Origin: Cinnamomum chago
Taxonomy: Eukaryota; Streptophyta; Magnoliopsida; Laurales; Lauraceae
DNA: 64,000 nt
NCBI GenBank assembly: GCA_038049695.1
Contig: CP142454.1
Coordinates: forward strand, 16,190,501-16,254,500
Direction: 5' to 3'
Shown: one piece after another, positions 11,095 through 23,501 of the stretch
Layout: every line of letters begins with the position of its first letter
How positions within the stretch are numbered: the first letter of the stretch is position 1
Translations under genes and position numbers: made by a program
The notes under the pieces: model-generated
Told to the model about the DNA's origin: nothing
Databases searched by the model: none
The model's input: the letters and a program-made list of their open reading frames with translations, nothing else

Positions 11095-14000
11095 ATTACT
11101 CATAAAAATAAACTTATCGTATTACGATACAAACAATATTCTCCTACTAGTGTTTGCACATGTCTGATATTTAGTCCAGCTTGTGAGACCCACTTAGATA
11201 CATGTCTCCCAATGAAAAGGGTGTAGAAGCATGTCTCCCGATGGAAGGATGGAAGAAAGGTAGATGGAAAGGTCTTCATATGAACAAGAGAGAGTAAAAG
11301 AAAACAGCCCCACTGGCGTATCACAGCCTTGATTTAATAGCCTCAAAGTCTAATGACTTCTTTACCGTAGATTTTTTTTTCAAATCCAAAAGTGAGTGAA
11401 GGCTCAATGAGTATAAAATTGGTCATGATGTCATATCATGAGATGACAACATAATCAATGAGGCTGCACTGACCAAAGGTGGGCCCCATGGAGCCGAGAA
11501 CATTCTCTATTACAATAATACTTATTTCAACCGAGCTCCATGTAAAAGCTGCAACAAAGGATCGGGACTCAAATGCTTGGGGTTTCTTATACACAAAGTG
11601 AGATTCTTAGGTTTGATCAATAATAGAAAAAAAAAAAAAAAAAAGTTCAAATCAAGTGGTCTAATTTCATAATTGGTTGTTTCTATTTCTGTGTGGTCAC
11701 CATTAGCCATGGAAATTTACACCTACCGACAAAATTTGAGAAAATTTCCATTCATTATGTCAAGGCCAAAGGCCAGTACAACAGAAATAGGGCCTACCAA
11801 TTACAGGACAAAAACAAGAGACCCCAAAACCAGATTACGAACCACGCAAATCAGACCAGAAAACCATCAGGAAGCAAAAATAACAAAACCAGCTTAAGGC
11901 AGATCCTCTAGTCCATCCAGGAAGGCTCTATACTGACATCAGAACTAGGTGTCATTCCATCTCGTTTTCACAGTTTTGGCTCGAATTAACCTCAAGAAAT
12001 GGATTATCTTCGTGCCCAAATGAACTTTATCCACATGTTTGCTTTGAGGGTCTGATTGGATGAGAAAAGGTCGAGAAATTTGTCCTAAGTTCATATTTGT
12101 GCAATGTTTTGTCCAACTGCTTTCTCCCTCTAATTTCCACATATCCAAATGGGATCTTATGCATTAAATATAAGAGGTTAGCTTTTGATGGGGGTGTACC
12201 TTTTACTTTCCGAGAGAAGATAGGTGGTGTGAGACATTTTCAGCGTGAAAAATGAACTTAAACATACAGAATAAAAAAAGATGGCTGTTTGCAGCTATCC
12301 ATGGACCCAACAGCATCCTTCCCCCTTCAACCCTTTGATAGGAGCAGCTTTCCTTGGAAATCAGTATGAAGCCAAGCATGTGCTAAATGGACTACTTACA
12401 ACTTGGAGTGGATGCTCCCAAAAATTTCAACAAGCTATTGAATGCATGTTCCCCTTTCATAGGTTTGATCCTTTAACACCGGTTCAAATTTCAATAGTGT
12501 CACAACCGTGATGGTTGTTTTCTGCGGGTCCACTATCTATAGGATGCTTTGTTTTACTCCTATATTTGTTTGAAAAAATTGTCACTATAGTGCAAGGTTC
12601 AAAGTGCCAACCACGTTGAAGTGATGTCCAGGGTCAAGGTTTTATAGTTTTCTAAACCATGGGGCATCAAAAGTCAAATGATGAAAATGAATAGTAGATT
12701 AATTTAAGATCAGGATACATAATAATACCTGGTTTTCAGATGCCATGACAATTCAGATAGATACAGAGAAGAAAATCATCAGAAAGTCAAACACAAGGGC
12801 AGAAGAAATATCAAAGCTTAAGCAGTTAGATCTTTTCAACAACTGCATCCAACTTTATAATCATCTGATGTAACATGAAATCCTGAATACAAAACGCCCA
12901 TATGCAATTTAAAAACTAATCCTCACTGCCCAGGGGTCATGGAATCTGCAGAGTCAACCACGAGTTGAGGTGCCAACGAAAATAAAATAGTCTAATTACT
13001 CTATGTGGACTCATTGCAACATCATCTAAATCACTGACAAACAGAAAATAGCAATTAGAAAATGGGGAATAGTAAGGTCAAATCCACAAAGGAATTTGAG
13101 ATGTTCTCACTACCATAAAATATGATTTTGATCAGAACCTATCAGGTATAGGGATCATAACCATCATCCATTAGGAGATAGTTCATCCCCACACTTGAGA
13201 TGGCTGTCACTTAAAACCTTGTTCAGTGTAAGCTTATACTTTTTATCATTTCTCTTCCAGATGCTAACACTAGAAGAGCAAAGCATTCCAGAATCTGAAA
13301 ACCCAAGACAATTTTCAGTGTACTTCAGTGGTGAAGAATGGGAATTTTGACTTGTGTGCTTGAGGAATCACGAAGGTAGCCCACAAGAGATATGATAATA
13401 CTGACATAGACACCATGAAACTTGCGTTCTTCCATCACTCAAAATCACTGAATTGTTCTTCGACTGTATATGAATATTATCAACTGAAGCAGTTCACTAC
13501 AAAATACGCTTTAATCCAAAATAAGCAAGAGGACATTCTGAGTTTGTCCTACATGAAGCTCGGCTGGTTAGGGACATCATGTTGTTGTGTGCCGGGTGCA
13601 TGAGTTTGAGTCTCAAAAAAAAAAAAAAAAGGGAAAAAAAGATGGCTTTGTGGGTTTAAAATGAGTTATCCAACCTCCCAACAAGATTTTGCACAAGGAT
13701 AGGTTGAGAAGGAAGCTCAATGAGTGGCTAATTGATAAATTGTATCATATAAAATAATCATGTGAAAGTTGGTGATGTACAACAATGGGACAATGTTGGA
13801 AAGGACAGTTTCACATTTTTCAGATCACTTGTTCCTAGTGTGCAGTTTCATTCCTCATGATTCACAACACAGCACACACTTTTTAAAAGATACTAAACTT
13901 GAGGGCATGTTTGGATGTCCCGAAATTGCAAGTAGTGTTTTGGCAGAACATATTGGAGCAGAGCAGAAATGCAAAGCATACTAAACAAGTTACTATCTTT

Positions 14001-14251
14001 TGGCCTTTTCAGCTCCAACTCATTATCACTAAAATCTACTTTGGGTCAAAATAGTAGGTTACTAGAACTCATATCCAACCCAACACAAATTGTTCAATTT
14101 GGTGCTTAAACTCCAAATGTGCAGCAAATCCTATCCATCCATTCTCTACCAATACATCTAAAATCTCTATTCTGGGTGATCAAATTTGCCCAATTACCAT
14201 ACTTTAGCCCATCAAATGTAAACCATTTGCATATTCATTTCAACTGTATTG
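11095..14251. other. Intergenic, no convincing gene
   Basis: A 76-codon plus-strand frame at 12281-12511 matches nothing I recognise. An A-run follows a tRNA-B-box-like word (GTTTGAGTCTC) at 13600-13635, which may be the tail of a degenerate SINE. No other structure was seen. Confidence 0.3.
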
Positions 14252-14356
14252 CAGGCCACTAATCACATGATTAGTCCAATTGCTGTAATTTTTGTTCATC
14301 GGTCAGGCCACTGATCACATGATTAGTCCAATTGCTGTAATTTTTTTTCATCTGTC
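14252..14356. repeat. 52-bp tandem duplication
   Basis: Two copies of a unit starting CAGGCCACT(A/G)ATCACATG, starting at 14252 and 14304, differing at a few positions. It lies downstream of the F-box gene's stop codon. Confidence 0.75.
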
Positions 14357-14730
14357 ATCCAAGGCAAGCTAGACCCTAAAAACCATGCGTATGGTCATGT
14401 AGACTACAGACACTACTGTCTACTGTGATTTATTAAACCAAAAATGCTCCAATTCTCACAAAAGAGAAATTCCCAACCAAGCATGGAAACCAAATATCCA
14501 AAAGACCAAACCAAGCATTTCAGGTGGAATAAAAAAAAAGGTCTGAATCCAGCAAACAAGCATACTCTATATGCCAAATTCAAATTGATCAAATAAAACA
14601 TGAATGTACATGCTATGACTACTGAACTCCAATCAATCAAACAAAGAATACAATGATTTATGACAAAGATGCTCTCACAACAAAGAGGATATTGAAACTT
14701 TATAGTATAGCTATACAACACCAGGTGCCC

Positions 14731-15939
14731 TCAAACTAAAGCATACAAATCAGGAGTAAAAGAAAACCACTTGAATCCACAGCTCCACTTGTCCGGCAAG
14801 AACGGGCATCTAGGCAGCCAATGCCATGTCCTCCTATTAACCTTGTACACCAGAATCTCCGGCCAATTATAGCAACAAACACAGACCAATCCATTGTGCC
14901 ACAGACAGTAAACATGCTCATAGTTATGGTAACAGACGGCGACCAACTTCCGGCACATGAGCTCCGGCAATGCCCCAATCTCCATCCAATTCCTCCCATC
15001 CTCTACCAACTCCCAAACCTTCAAGTTTCTAGAAATCCCATTTTGCCCAACCCCACCCACCATAAACAACTTCCTCTCTTGGATTTGCGCGCCACTCCCG
15101 CTCACCAATCTGGCGAACGTGAGCTCAATGGGCATCGGCGCGGCCAGTCCCTCCCACCTCCCCTTCTCCAATTCAAACCCCACAACCGAAAATGGCTCGC
15201 GGGTGGTGAAATACAGAGACCCATTGAAGAAAACCCCATCATGGTGAGAATTCTCATTCAGAATTGGATCAAACCCATTGAATTGGGTCCAGGAATCCGT
15301 GCCGGAGTCATAGACGAAGGCCGAACTGGAAGTCGAATTCAGGGTAAATATCTTATACCCATGTGGGGCTGTTGAACAAGGAGGACCAGGACCAGAAGAA
15401 GATGGTGAATCTACATGAGAAGATGAGGAGGAGATGAGGGTGGTGGAGGAAAATGGGTAGCTGGGGAATTGGATGGTTTTCATGGATTTGGTCAGGAAAT
15501 TGCAGATGAGGAAGGAGTTTGGGAGGGAGAAGCAGAGGAGGCCATTGGAGGTGGAGATGAGGTGGGCGGCGCAGGATAGCGGGAGGGTGAGGGCTAACGT
15601 GCGCCAGCTGTCGAGGAAGGCGTCGTAGAGAGGGAACCGAGGCTGGGACTGTGGATGGGAGAGGAGGAGGAAGGAGGAGAGAAGTGGGGTCTTGGTGAGA
15701 GAGAGGAAGGAGGGAGAGAAGAGCAGAGAGTTGAAGTGCTTGCAGGTTGGGCGCAGGTTAAGCAGGGTCTTGAGAGGAAGGAGCGCTAAAATGCGCTCCA
15801 GCAGGTATTCCGGCAGCCGGCCCCATATCTCAGGGTTCATCTCCGGCGATTGGGTGGCCGGAATCTTACACTTCACGGCTTTGGCAGGCATTGGATGAGG
15901 ATCTGGGGTTGGACTGAACTGAATTGAATTGAATGTCAA
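14731..15939 (-). CDS. F-box/kelch-type protein, intronless, complete
   Basis: A 402-residue single-exon frame. The F-box spans about residues 37-80 (EIWGRLPEYLLERILALLPL, then RPTCKHFNSLL) and should bind SKP1 in an SCF ubiquitin ligase. The rest resembles the kelch/galactose-oxidase-like substrate domain of plant F-box/kelch proteins: LISTSNGLLCFSLP, YKIFTLNSTSSSAFVYDSGTDSW, FFNGSLYFTTREPFSVVGFE, ERKLFMVGGVG. It ends with a WHWLP-type C-terminal strand. Length and layout resemble Arabidopsis At5g43190-type single-exon F-box/kelch proteins, from memory. A serine-rich low-complexity insert lies near residues 172-187. In-frame methionines at 1, 17 and 34 all precede the F-box. Position 1 was chosen as the longest start, but Met34 is equally workable. 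The target protein cannot be predicted. Confidence 0.9.
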   Translation of the reverse strand: MTFNSIQFSPTPDPHPMPAKAVKCKIPATQSPEMNPEIWGRLPEYLLERILALLPLKTLLNLRPTCKHFNSLLFSPSFLSLTKTPLLSSFLLLSHPQSQPRFPLYDAFLDSWRTLALTLPLSCAAHLISTSNGLLCFSLPNSFLICNFLTKSMKTIQFPSYPFSSTTLISSSSSHVDSPSSSGPGPPCSTAPHGYKIFTLNSTSSSAFVYDSGTDSWTQFNGFDPILNENSHHDGVFFNGSLYFTTREPFSVVGFELEKGRWEGLAAPMPIELTFARLVSGSGAQIQERKLFMVGGVGQNGISRNLKVWELVEDGRNWMEIGALPELMCRKLVAVCYHNYEHVYCLWHNGLVCVCCYNWPEILVYKVNRRTWHWLPRCPFLPDKWSCGFKWFSFTPDLYALV

Positions 15940-18070
15940 AATGTGAAAGATAGAGATTTAACAGACGGGAGGTGGCGCATTGTATATCTATAATACTTTT
16001 GTATGCTCCAGGGGACTATGTTCCTGTGGTAGGTCATCAAGCAAGGGCCAAGGCCCAATGGGATTGTTGGGATGTGGGGACTTTAAGCATAACCAATGTA
16101 CAAAATACTAACCATAAGAGGTCGGCCAAGTGATCAGGATCACGGTTCCTCCCCCTTTCGAAATCAAAAGTCTTGATATCAATCCCCAGTCCCCCCTCTT
16201 CAGGAACCAAAGATTGAGTCCACTCACTTTTGCCACTACAGGCATTTTACCCGACTTCTCTCTAAGTCCAAAGGGAATAGTTCAGCCCAAAAAAATTGAA
16301 AACCTTTTTTTTTAACCCAATCAAAGAGGTGGGACCCAAGAGAAACTGCGTCAAGCGGAAAAAAAGCTCACACAAGTAAAAAAGAAATCAGAAATGAGTG
16401 CTCTTGGGTGGTCAACCTTGATCCACTTCCAAAAGTTGCTTCTACCTATGTGGCCCACTTGGGTGCCTTTAATATATAAAGGTTAGTGGTATGTGCAAAG
16501 GACAGAGGTTGATAATCAAATAGAGTTTTTCATATATCCCTTAAAAGTTATTTTTATTTAAAAAACAGTCCTTTATGTTTATAGTATTAAATCACTCTTT
16601 TGGTCATTTTAATACCTTTCATGTATCCAAATCACAAAAATTTACAGCCACCATTAGGTTTGAGTATCCAATAAAGTTTTTGCCTATGTCCTTACATGCA
16701 CAATCACAAATATGTCATTGCCAACATCCATTCTACTTTCCACAACTTTTTTTTTACTTTTACTTGACCTTCTATCTTTCTAACTTACTTCCTCCCTTAC
16801 ACAACCATCCATGTTTATTCTACCACCCATCATCCATCAAATCTTGTTCACTAGCAATGTCTCCACATCCCTGCTTGCGGCGGCTACTATTTGGGGACAT
16901 AGAATGTTTCCAAATGAAATTATCAAGGAAGTATCACAAAATGCTTAAACTCAAAAGCCTTACTTTTGAATTTGAAAAACCTTAGAGAGGTATATAAAAA
17001 AGATCACTAAACAATTCAAACACTCAATTTTGTAGCATATTTATCTGAGTCTAATTTGGTTGAGTGCCAATAAAAGAAGATAACTGAGTATCAATGGTTG
17101 GATTTAGTTGAGGTGGCTCACACTGTACATATATAAAGAGAGAATAAAATAAGCATAAATAATATTGGATTGATTTGAGTAAAACCCTAGTGGAAATAAT
17201 CAGTTCACCTTGAAATATAGCTAGGTGATATATTTCTAGCTTATTTAACTAAGAAGGATAAGACATGATAAAATAAAAGTGGGTTGGTATTAGAAAAATC
17301 CTATTAGAACTAATCAACTCACCTAAAAATTGGTCTTTAGCTACTAGGGAGAGCAAGTGTGAATAGTTTGGATTTATCAAAGACAGGACCCACTATACAA
17401 AAATAAAATAAAATAAAAAGGGTGAAGAATGGGCTAAAAGTGGGTTGATTTGAAAAGAGATCTATTAGAAATAATCTAACCACCTAAAAGTAGGTGTTTG
17501 TCTAACTTAGCATGTAGATACAAAGAGTTTGGATTGTCTAATAGCAGGATAGCTAGTAAGGACATCCATAGCCTCCTAATCCAGTACCATTCAGTCACTG
17601 ATAGAGACTAACAGCACCAGTGGAGAATGGAGAGACTGATGAGATTTTTTTTATGGATACGTGTTACGGATACATTGTGAAATTTAATCAAAAGGAAGCA
17701 CTCTCACTATTTTTAAGGGGCTTTTGAATGTAGGTCTCTCATCATTTGTTTTTATAGTCTAAGGTCCACAGCATTTTATCGTACCGGCAGCAGTCCTCTA
17801 ATGAAAATTACTCAGTGAAAAAGACAAAAAGACCCTTCTACACATCAGCAAAAATGGTGTCTTTAAAACCACTTCAAACCATTTCAGAGAAGCAAAAGCC
17901 AGACTCTTTTGAATTACAGAAGCAAAAGGCGAAGATGAAAGAAACTACAAAACCTAGAAGCAAACTCAACTCATCGAATACCTCTACCATCTGAATAATC
18001 TTCACTTGGTTAGAAAAAGTACTTATACCATTCATAAAAAGAAGATGTACAAGATAATTTCTTCTGAAAA
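15940..18070. other. F-box gene upstream region and intergenic sequence
   Basis: The first few hundred bases should hold the F-box promoter, reading leftward. At 17150-17560 there are about three diverged copies of a unit containing GTGGGTTGATTTGA and TAGAAATAATC..CACCTAAAA, roughly 110-160 bp apart. No gene was recognised. Confidence 0.4.
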
Positions 18071-19280
18071 TGTAAGACCCCGACCCGAGTGAACCCGATT
18101 AGTGCTAATTAAGTTGCGTGTTAGTGCTAAGCTTGATTTGTGTTTTTGGTTAAGTTGGGTTTAGAATAACCTTGATTCTAGTTTGGGCTATTTTGAGTGT
18201 TTTGATAGCTAGTGGGGCCCTTTTGGGGGGTTCCCTTTTCGGCTTTGCGTTTTCTTGAGAAATTTTTCCGATTTGTTGTGAATTGTGTTTTTGGCCCGTT
18301 GCATTCATCTTGAGGAATCCTACAACTTTCAGGTTGATCCCGATTTCGTTTGAGGTCCCGAAACCCGATTTCATAGCCTTGAGGGTAAAACAGTCATTTC
18401 ACACCAAATCTGTACCAAAAACTTAATATTCTCGAAACCCGCGAAACATTCACTTTTTGGAAACTAGATATTTCGAAGAACATTTCTTCCTTCTTCGTCG
18501 AATTCATCCGAGGACCCGAGAGAGATGATTTCAGCTAAACTAGTTCCTTTAGTTGTGGGACCCAACCCAACCCAACTCACTTGTTAACAAGGGAAGCCAT
18601 TTCTCATTCATTTCATTCTTCATATTCCAGCACAAGAGGAGAGCCTAGGGTTTCCTTGCTTTTCCCTTCTTCTTCTTCTTGCTTCTCCATCTCCAATCCA
18701 CACTAAGCTTGCATCAACCAAGAAATGGAGATCATCTTCTTCTTCCTCTTCACCATGGCTCCCTATTGATACCATTTGTGGAGAAAACCCTCCATTCCAA
18801 AACCTCCATTGAGCTTACTCTTGCCATTAGAGGACCTTAAAGGTAAGTAATCATCCCCATCTCCTAGATTGGTGTTCCTCTAGCCCTTGAGAAGCTACAT
18901 TTGCATTATTGTTGGTTCTTTCATTTTCATTCTTTGTGTAACCCATTTTAGGGTTGTTTTGGGGGGTTTTTTATTGTAGCTTGGCTTTGAGCAATAGAGG
19001 TGAATAGAGGCTTGTTTTCAGCTAGCTTGGACTTGAGGCAAGTGAATGTTTGGATGTTTTTAAGTTTGAAATGGTTTGGTGAAGTATTTATGGATTTTCC
19101 ATGCTTTCATTAATGTGTTTTTAGTTGAAATAAATGCTCATAATGCATCTTGTTAGCCTCATTTAATGTCTTGGAAAACATGTGTTTAAGTCATCTTGAT
19201 TGTAGTTCTATGTGGTTGTTGAGGTGTTGGAAGGAAAGGAAAAAGGGAAGAAAAATCAAGTTCCCGGACCTGCTGCACGC

Positions 19281-19418
19281 CCAGGTCCGATCGATCGGAC
19301 CTACAGGCCGATCGATCGATCTGTCTTTAACTGTAAGGCCTTTTGAGCCGATCGATCGACCGATCGATCGGACTCTGTGCATAAGTGGGACAGAAATTTC
19401 GGCCGATCGATCGGACCG
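19281..19418. repeat. Palindrome island, core GATCGATC (outer LTR)
   Basis: CCGATCGATCGG-type palindromes occur about five times in 138 bp. The first extends to a perfect 20-bp palindrome at 19283-19302. Two adjoin around 19348-19371. Confidence 0.9.
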
Positions 19419-19674
19419 AAGTGGGTTTTGATTTTTTTTTTTTTTTTTTTTTTTGTGGACCTTGGCTACCCTCCTTGGACTCATTTGACCATATGTGAGG
19501 ACGTCTTGAGCCGATGCTCTTCACGGTTGGTTCGGAGGCATCGAAGTTCAATCTATTTCAATCTTGAATGGGATGGAACGACACGATACCTTCTTCATAC
19601 CTAAATGCAAAGTCTATTTCCTTGGGTATCGCGAATTCTATTCCTTTCGGTGACTGAGTAGGTTTGTGAGGTCC

Positions 19675-22600
19675 CGCCCTTGGTGGGCCCTCTAATTGCT
19701 ATTTTATAGATTAATTAATCCTAATTTATGCTAATTATTGGTTAATTATACTAATCTTTGCTAATTACTACTAATCTTAGCTAATCTTTGCTAATCTCTG
19801 CTAATCTTGGTTAATTATTAATTAATTGGGCTAATTAGGGGCTAATTAGATTGACTAGTTAGATTTCCCTAAGTTATTATTAGACTAGCTTGGTTTAGTT
19901 AGTTTTGGGATTAGATGGGTGTTTGAGTCAATCCTAAGCTGTTAGAGCTAGATTGGTCATTAGTTGAGTCTAATTAAGTTAATTAAGTGGGTTTAGTGCT
20001 AATGGTGTTCCTCCTCTAGAAGTTTCCAGCCAAAGACCTAACTACCCCCAAACCCTAAACCTAATTCCATAAAACCCTAAGGCTAAACTAGTCATTAGTC
20101 ACCCCCTTAAACCTATAAAACCATCTCTTATCCCAAGATAAGCCCTAATCCCTAAACTCAGCCCCCATCCCAAGAAAACCTCCAGCAGCAACTGTTTTCC
20201 TTCATTTATCTCTTCTCCTTCATCTCCCAATCCTTCCCTACGTGAGCTACTTCACCTTTGTGCTGAGAAGACTACAGCTGCTAGTCTTCTTCTTCTTCAT
20301 TTCCCTCTTCATTCTCTTGCTGAATCTCTGCTGGACTGTTGCTGTTGCTGTAATTCCATCTTGAAGTTACTGCTGGAATCTGTCTAAAGAGCTGCAGCTA
20401 GTCTGCTGTGTCTTCTTCATCTTCTTCCTTTTCATTCCTCTCTTCTTTCTATTGCTGGTACTGTGCTGGGAGCTGCTGTTATTGTGTTAGAGATATTGTT
20501 AGGAGCTACTACTGCTACAGCAGCTGGAATTTCTTCTTCTTCACTCCTCTGTTCCGCTGGAAATTCCACTTGCAGCTACTGCTACAGCCACTACATCTTC
20601 CTCTTCATCCTCCCATTTTCTCTCTTTTACTCTCCCTCACTTTTCCCCCTTGAGTTACTGCTACTGCTGGAACCCATTTTCGGAGCTGCTGCAAAGTCAT
20701 CTTCTCCTCCTCCTTCACTGCTGGAATTCTGCTTCTCTGTTATTTCTCTCTTTCTCTCCACAAACTCTCTCTCTCTCAAGCTAAAAAGGCAAGTGCATCA
20801 AACTACTAACTTAGGATGTGTGTTTTATTCTGTGATTCCATTAGTTTTCAGTTCATAATATGTTCAGTTAAGTCTAGTTTACATTTGAGTTCTGTTCTTG
20901 TTTGTTTGGATGGAAAGGTCACTGATGGATGGGGGTTTTCACCCCCCATTTGGAAGATTAGTGGGCCATAAGGTGATTAATGGATGGTTATTGAGTTATT
21001 TATAGTTTGGAAGTGTTTGGGTGAAGTTTGGAGGTGATTGGAAGTGATTTGGGTGAAAAAGGAGTCAAAACGGAGAAGTTGCAGAAATGCAACTGGGACT
21101 GAGAATCCAGTGTGCTCGGTCGACCGAGCCCTGGATCGGTCGACCGGCGACACTGCAGTTTTGAAAAAAATGGGTCTCAGTTAAAATTCCTGCAGACTCG
21201 ACCTGATTCGACCGACAGTGTTCTGGGTCGACCGAGACCTGTCTGGGTCGACCGAGAACACTGAAAAAGTGGAAAATGCAGCTCTCAGTTAGCTCTGTTC
21301 TGCAGGTTGTGTTTTCTGTTGTCTGGGTCGACTGGGACCTATCCTGGTCGACCGAGACTACTGAGTTTTTGAGGAAAAATTGGCCATCAGCCATTTTCTT
21401 GCAGAAAACCCATTTCAATTAGTTTGGTTGACCCGGCTTAGCCCAGGTTGACCCGGTATACATGGTTTTCGCAGGAAATGACTGAAAGTTGGTTTTTCAC
21501 CCAAAACTCAGACTGTTTACACCCAAATCAACCTGAAACTTAGAATTAGCATTTAGAAAGTGTTTAAAGCTGGATCATCAATCTTTCTAAGGTTTTTAGA
21601 GTATGCGGTCAATCACCTAGGCCTGGTTATTTGACCGGACACGCTGTAAGCCTTTAGAAACGATTTAAGTTGTTCAGGAAGCCTGATTCAGGTTTGTCAG
21701 TGCACTCGGTTGAACCTCCCGGCCAGGAGATCAACCGAGCTCACCACACATCAGGTTCACCTGGAAAACCCTGATTGTTCCAGTTTTCAACATTTAGGAG
21801 ATATGATCAGTTGTGGGGCCCATTGACCATCCAAATGAGCATTTATCAGTGATCTAAGCCCGAGTCAACGGTGTGGCTCAACCTTGACTCGCGGGGACCA
21901 CTGTTTAGAGTTTTGGTTGATAATCTAAGATGATTCGACCTCTAAGAGTTGTCATAGATGTCATTAACTAACTAAGCACCAAATACAGTATTTTACGGCA
22001 TTAATGACATCGTTTAGAGATCGAATTACCGGAGATAGACCCGAACCTAAAGTGGCCCATTACCTAGGATTGGACCGTTGGATTTCGTTGATTCTCTGAT
22101 TGAAGTTTATACTTCACTGTTATCTTTTATTGTCATTCTTAGATCTTTAGAATAGCTGTTTACTATTAATTAAACATAATTGGAAGACCTGAACCTAGGG
22201 TATCTAGAGGTGACCCGATGGTGTGATTTCGGAGATCATTGACCCGTGTCTGTGTCTAGGCGGGCCCTTACTGGGCCTAAGTGTGGAGATGTGAACCCCT
22301 TTAGCTTGAAGAGGTAGTTTCTTTTGGACTGTTAAGTTATATGGATTATAATGGAACTGTTTATCAGTAGTAGATGGATTAGTTGCCTCGTATGGACAGT
22401 GTTAGACCAGGCCATGTACTGATGGGCCTTGGTATGAATCCAACGAGTGGGCCTGGACCTTGAATGAGATCCAGAGACTGTATTGGGATGTGTAGACCTC
22501 TTAGAGATATTGTTAGGACCTTGTTCACGCAAGGCAAAGCCTAGACAGACACAGACCTTAGAGTTATTCTCGAGTCGGCATGAACATTCACTCGGTTGAT

Positions 22601-23501
22601 TTAAGCTCAGCCTGTGGACTGATCATCCCCGGTAGGAGCTAGTTGAGTATTGAGGAGCTATCATGATGAGCTGTGTGGTTAAGACGGACGGTGTGATACC
22701 GTGCCGATCTGGAGTGTTGAGATGATGAGTTGATGAGATGATTTGAGGGATTAGTTATTCCCAGCACTGGTGAGATTTCCCCGCCGCGACTGTGTTCAGT
22801 ATGGGAGGGCCGCGGCATAATATCCCGCGGTATTCCAGCTCGTGTGAATGTGCCACCTTGTTGTAGTAGTTTAGATGATTACATTTATACTGATTCCTTA
22901 TGATTTAAATGCACAACTGCCTAGTTCATTTCCCTTGCTATTCATTTAAATTATGTACCTGTCTTTATTCCCTTTGATATATATGTTCTATGTTAGTAGT
23001 ATGCTGTAACTTGCCAGATCTTTTAGATCTGACCCACTCATTGGTGCTTAGGCCTTGATACCGAGATTCCAGACGATGCATTAGCCCTAGTGGAGGCACC
23101 TGTTGCAGGAGAGTACGCATGGGGCCCGGCCGACACGGATGTCGAGCCGGAGGGCGAGGAGTATCTACATGGGTTTTGAGAGACTCTTTTATTTGGGTTT
23201 TGAGAGAACAATTTTGTAGCGAGATGGGTAGAACTCAAATGTATAACTTTGATTAACATTGAATCCTTTTAAGTAGACTGTAGTTCTGCTCATACTTAAT
23301 ATATATCGATACCTATTGCTTCCGCTTTATTTATTCGTTATGCTTCCGCAATTTAAATGTTATTATTATATTGGTCAAAAAGTTTTAAATTGGACCTCAC
23401 TGCGGCCTACGATCTTGGAAGTTCTCGGATTTTTCGGGAAGTAGCGCGCCAATTTCGGGTATTCGAACGAGAATATCGGTATCCGGAATTGGGGCGTTAC
23501 A
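19675..23501. mobile_element. Nested solo LTR, 3.8 kb
   Basis: It starts TGTGAGGTCCCGCCC and ends AATTGGGGCGTTACA, flanked by the 5-bp TSD AGGTT (19670-19674 and 23502-23506). It sits inside the outer LTR and must be the younger insertion. It contains TATAAAA at 20114-20120, a CT-rich block at about 20180-20780, AAGGCAAGT at 20786-20794, and a palindrome island of GGTCGACC words at 21114-21357. There is no gag or pol frame. Frames here translate the CT-rich and palindromic blocks into low-complexity strings only. Confidence 0.85.
21114..21357. repeat. Palindrome island, core GGTCGACC (nested LTR)
   Basis: CTCGGTCGACCGAG and shortened or degenerate versions (GGGTCGACCGAGA, GGTCGACTGGGA) occur about six times within 244 bp. 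Weaker relatives follow at 21425-21455 and 21705-21740. Confidence 0.9.

Noticed and set aside
12281-12511. 76-codon frame
   Set aside because: No recognisable motif and no splice partners. Chance frame in intergenic DNA is simplest.
16130-16985. Plus-strand frames upstream of the F-box gene
   Set aside because: Short, AT-biased, no motif recognised.
21065-21418. 117-codon minus-strand frame over the palindrome island
   Set aside because: Translation of repeated GGTCGACC words gives a repetitive peptide without motifs.
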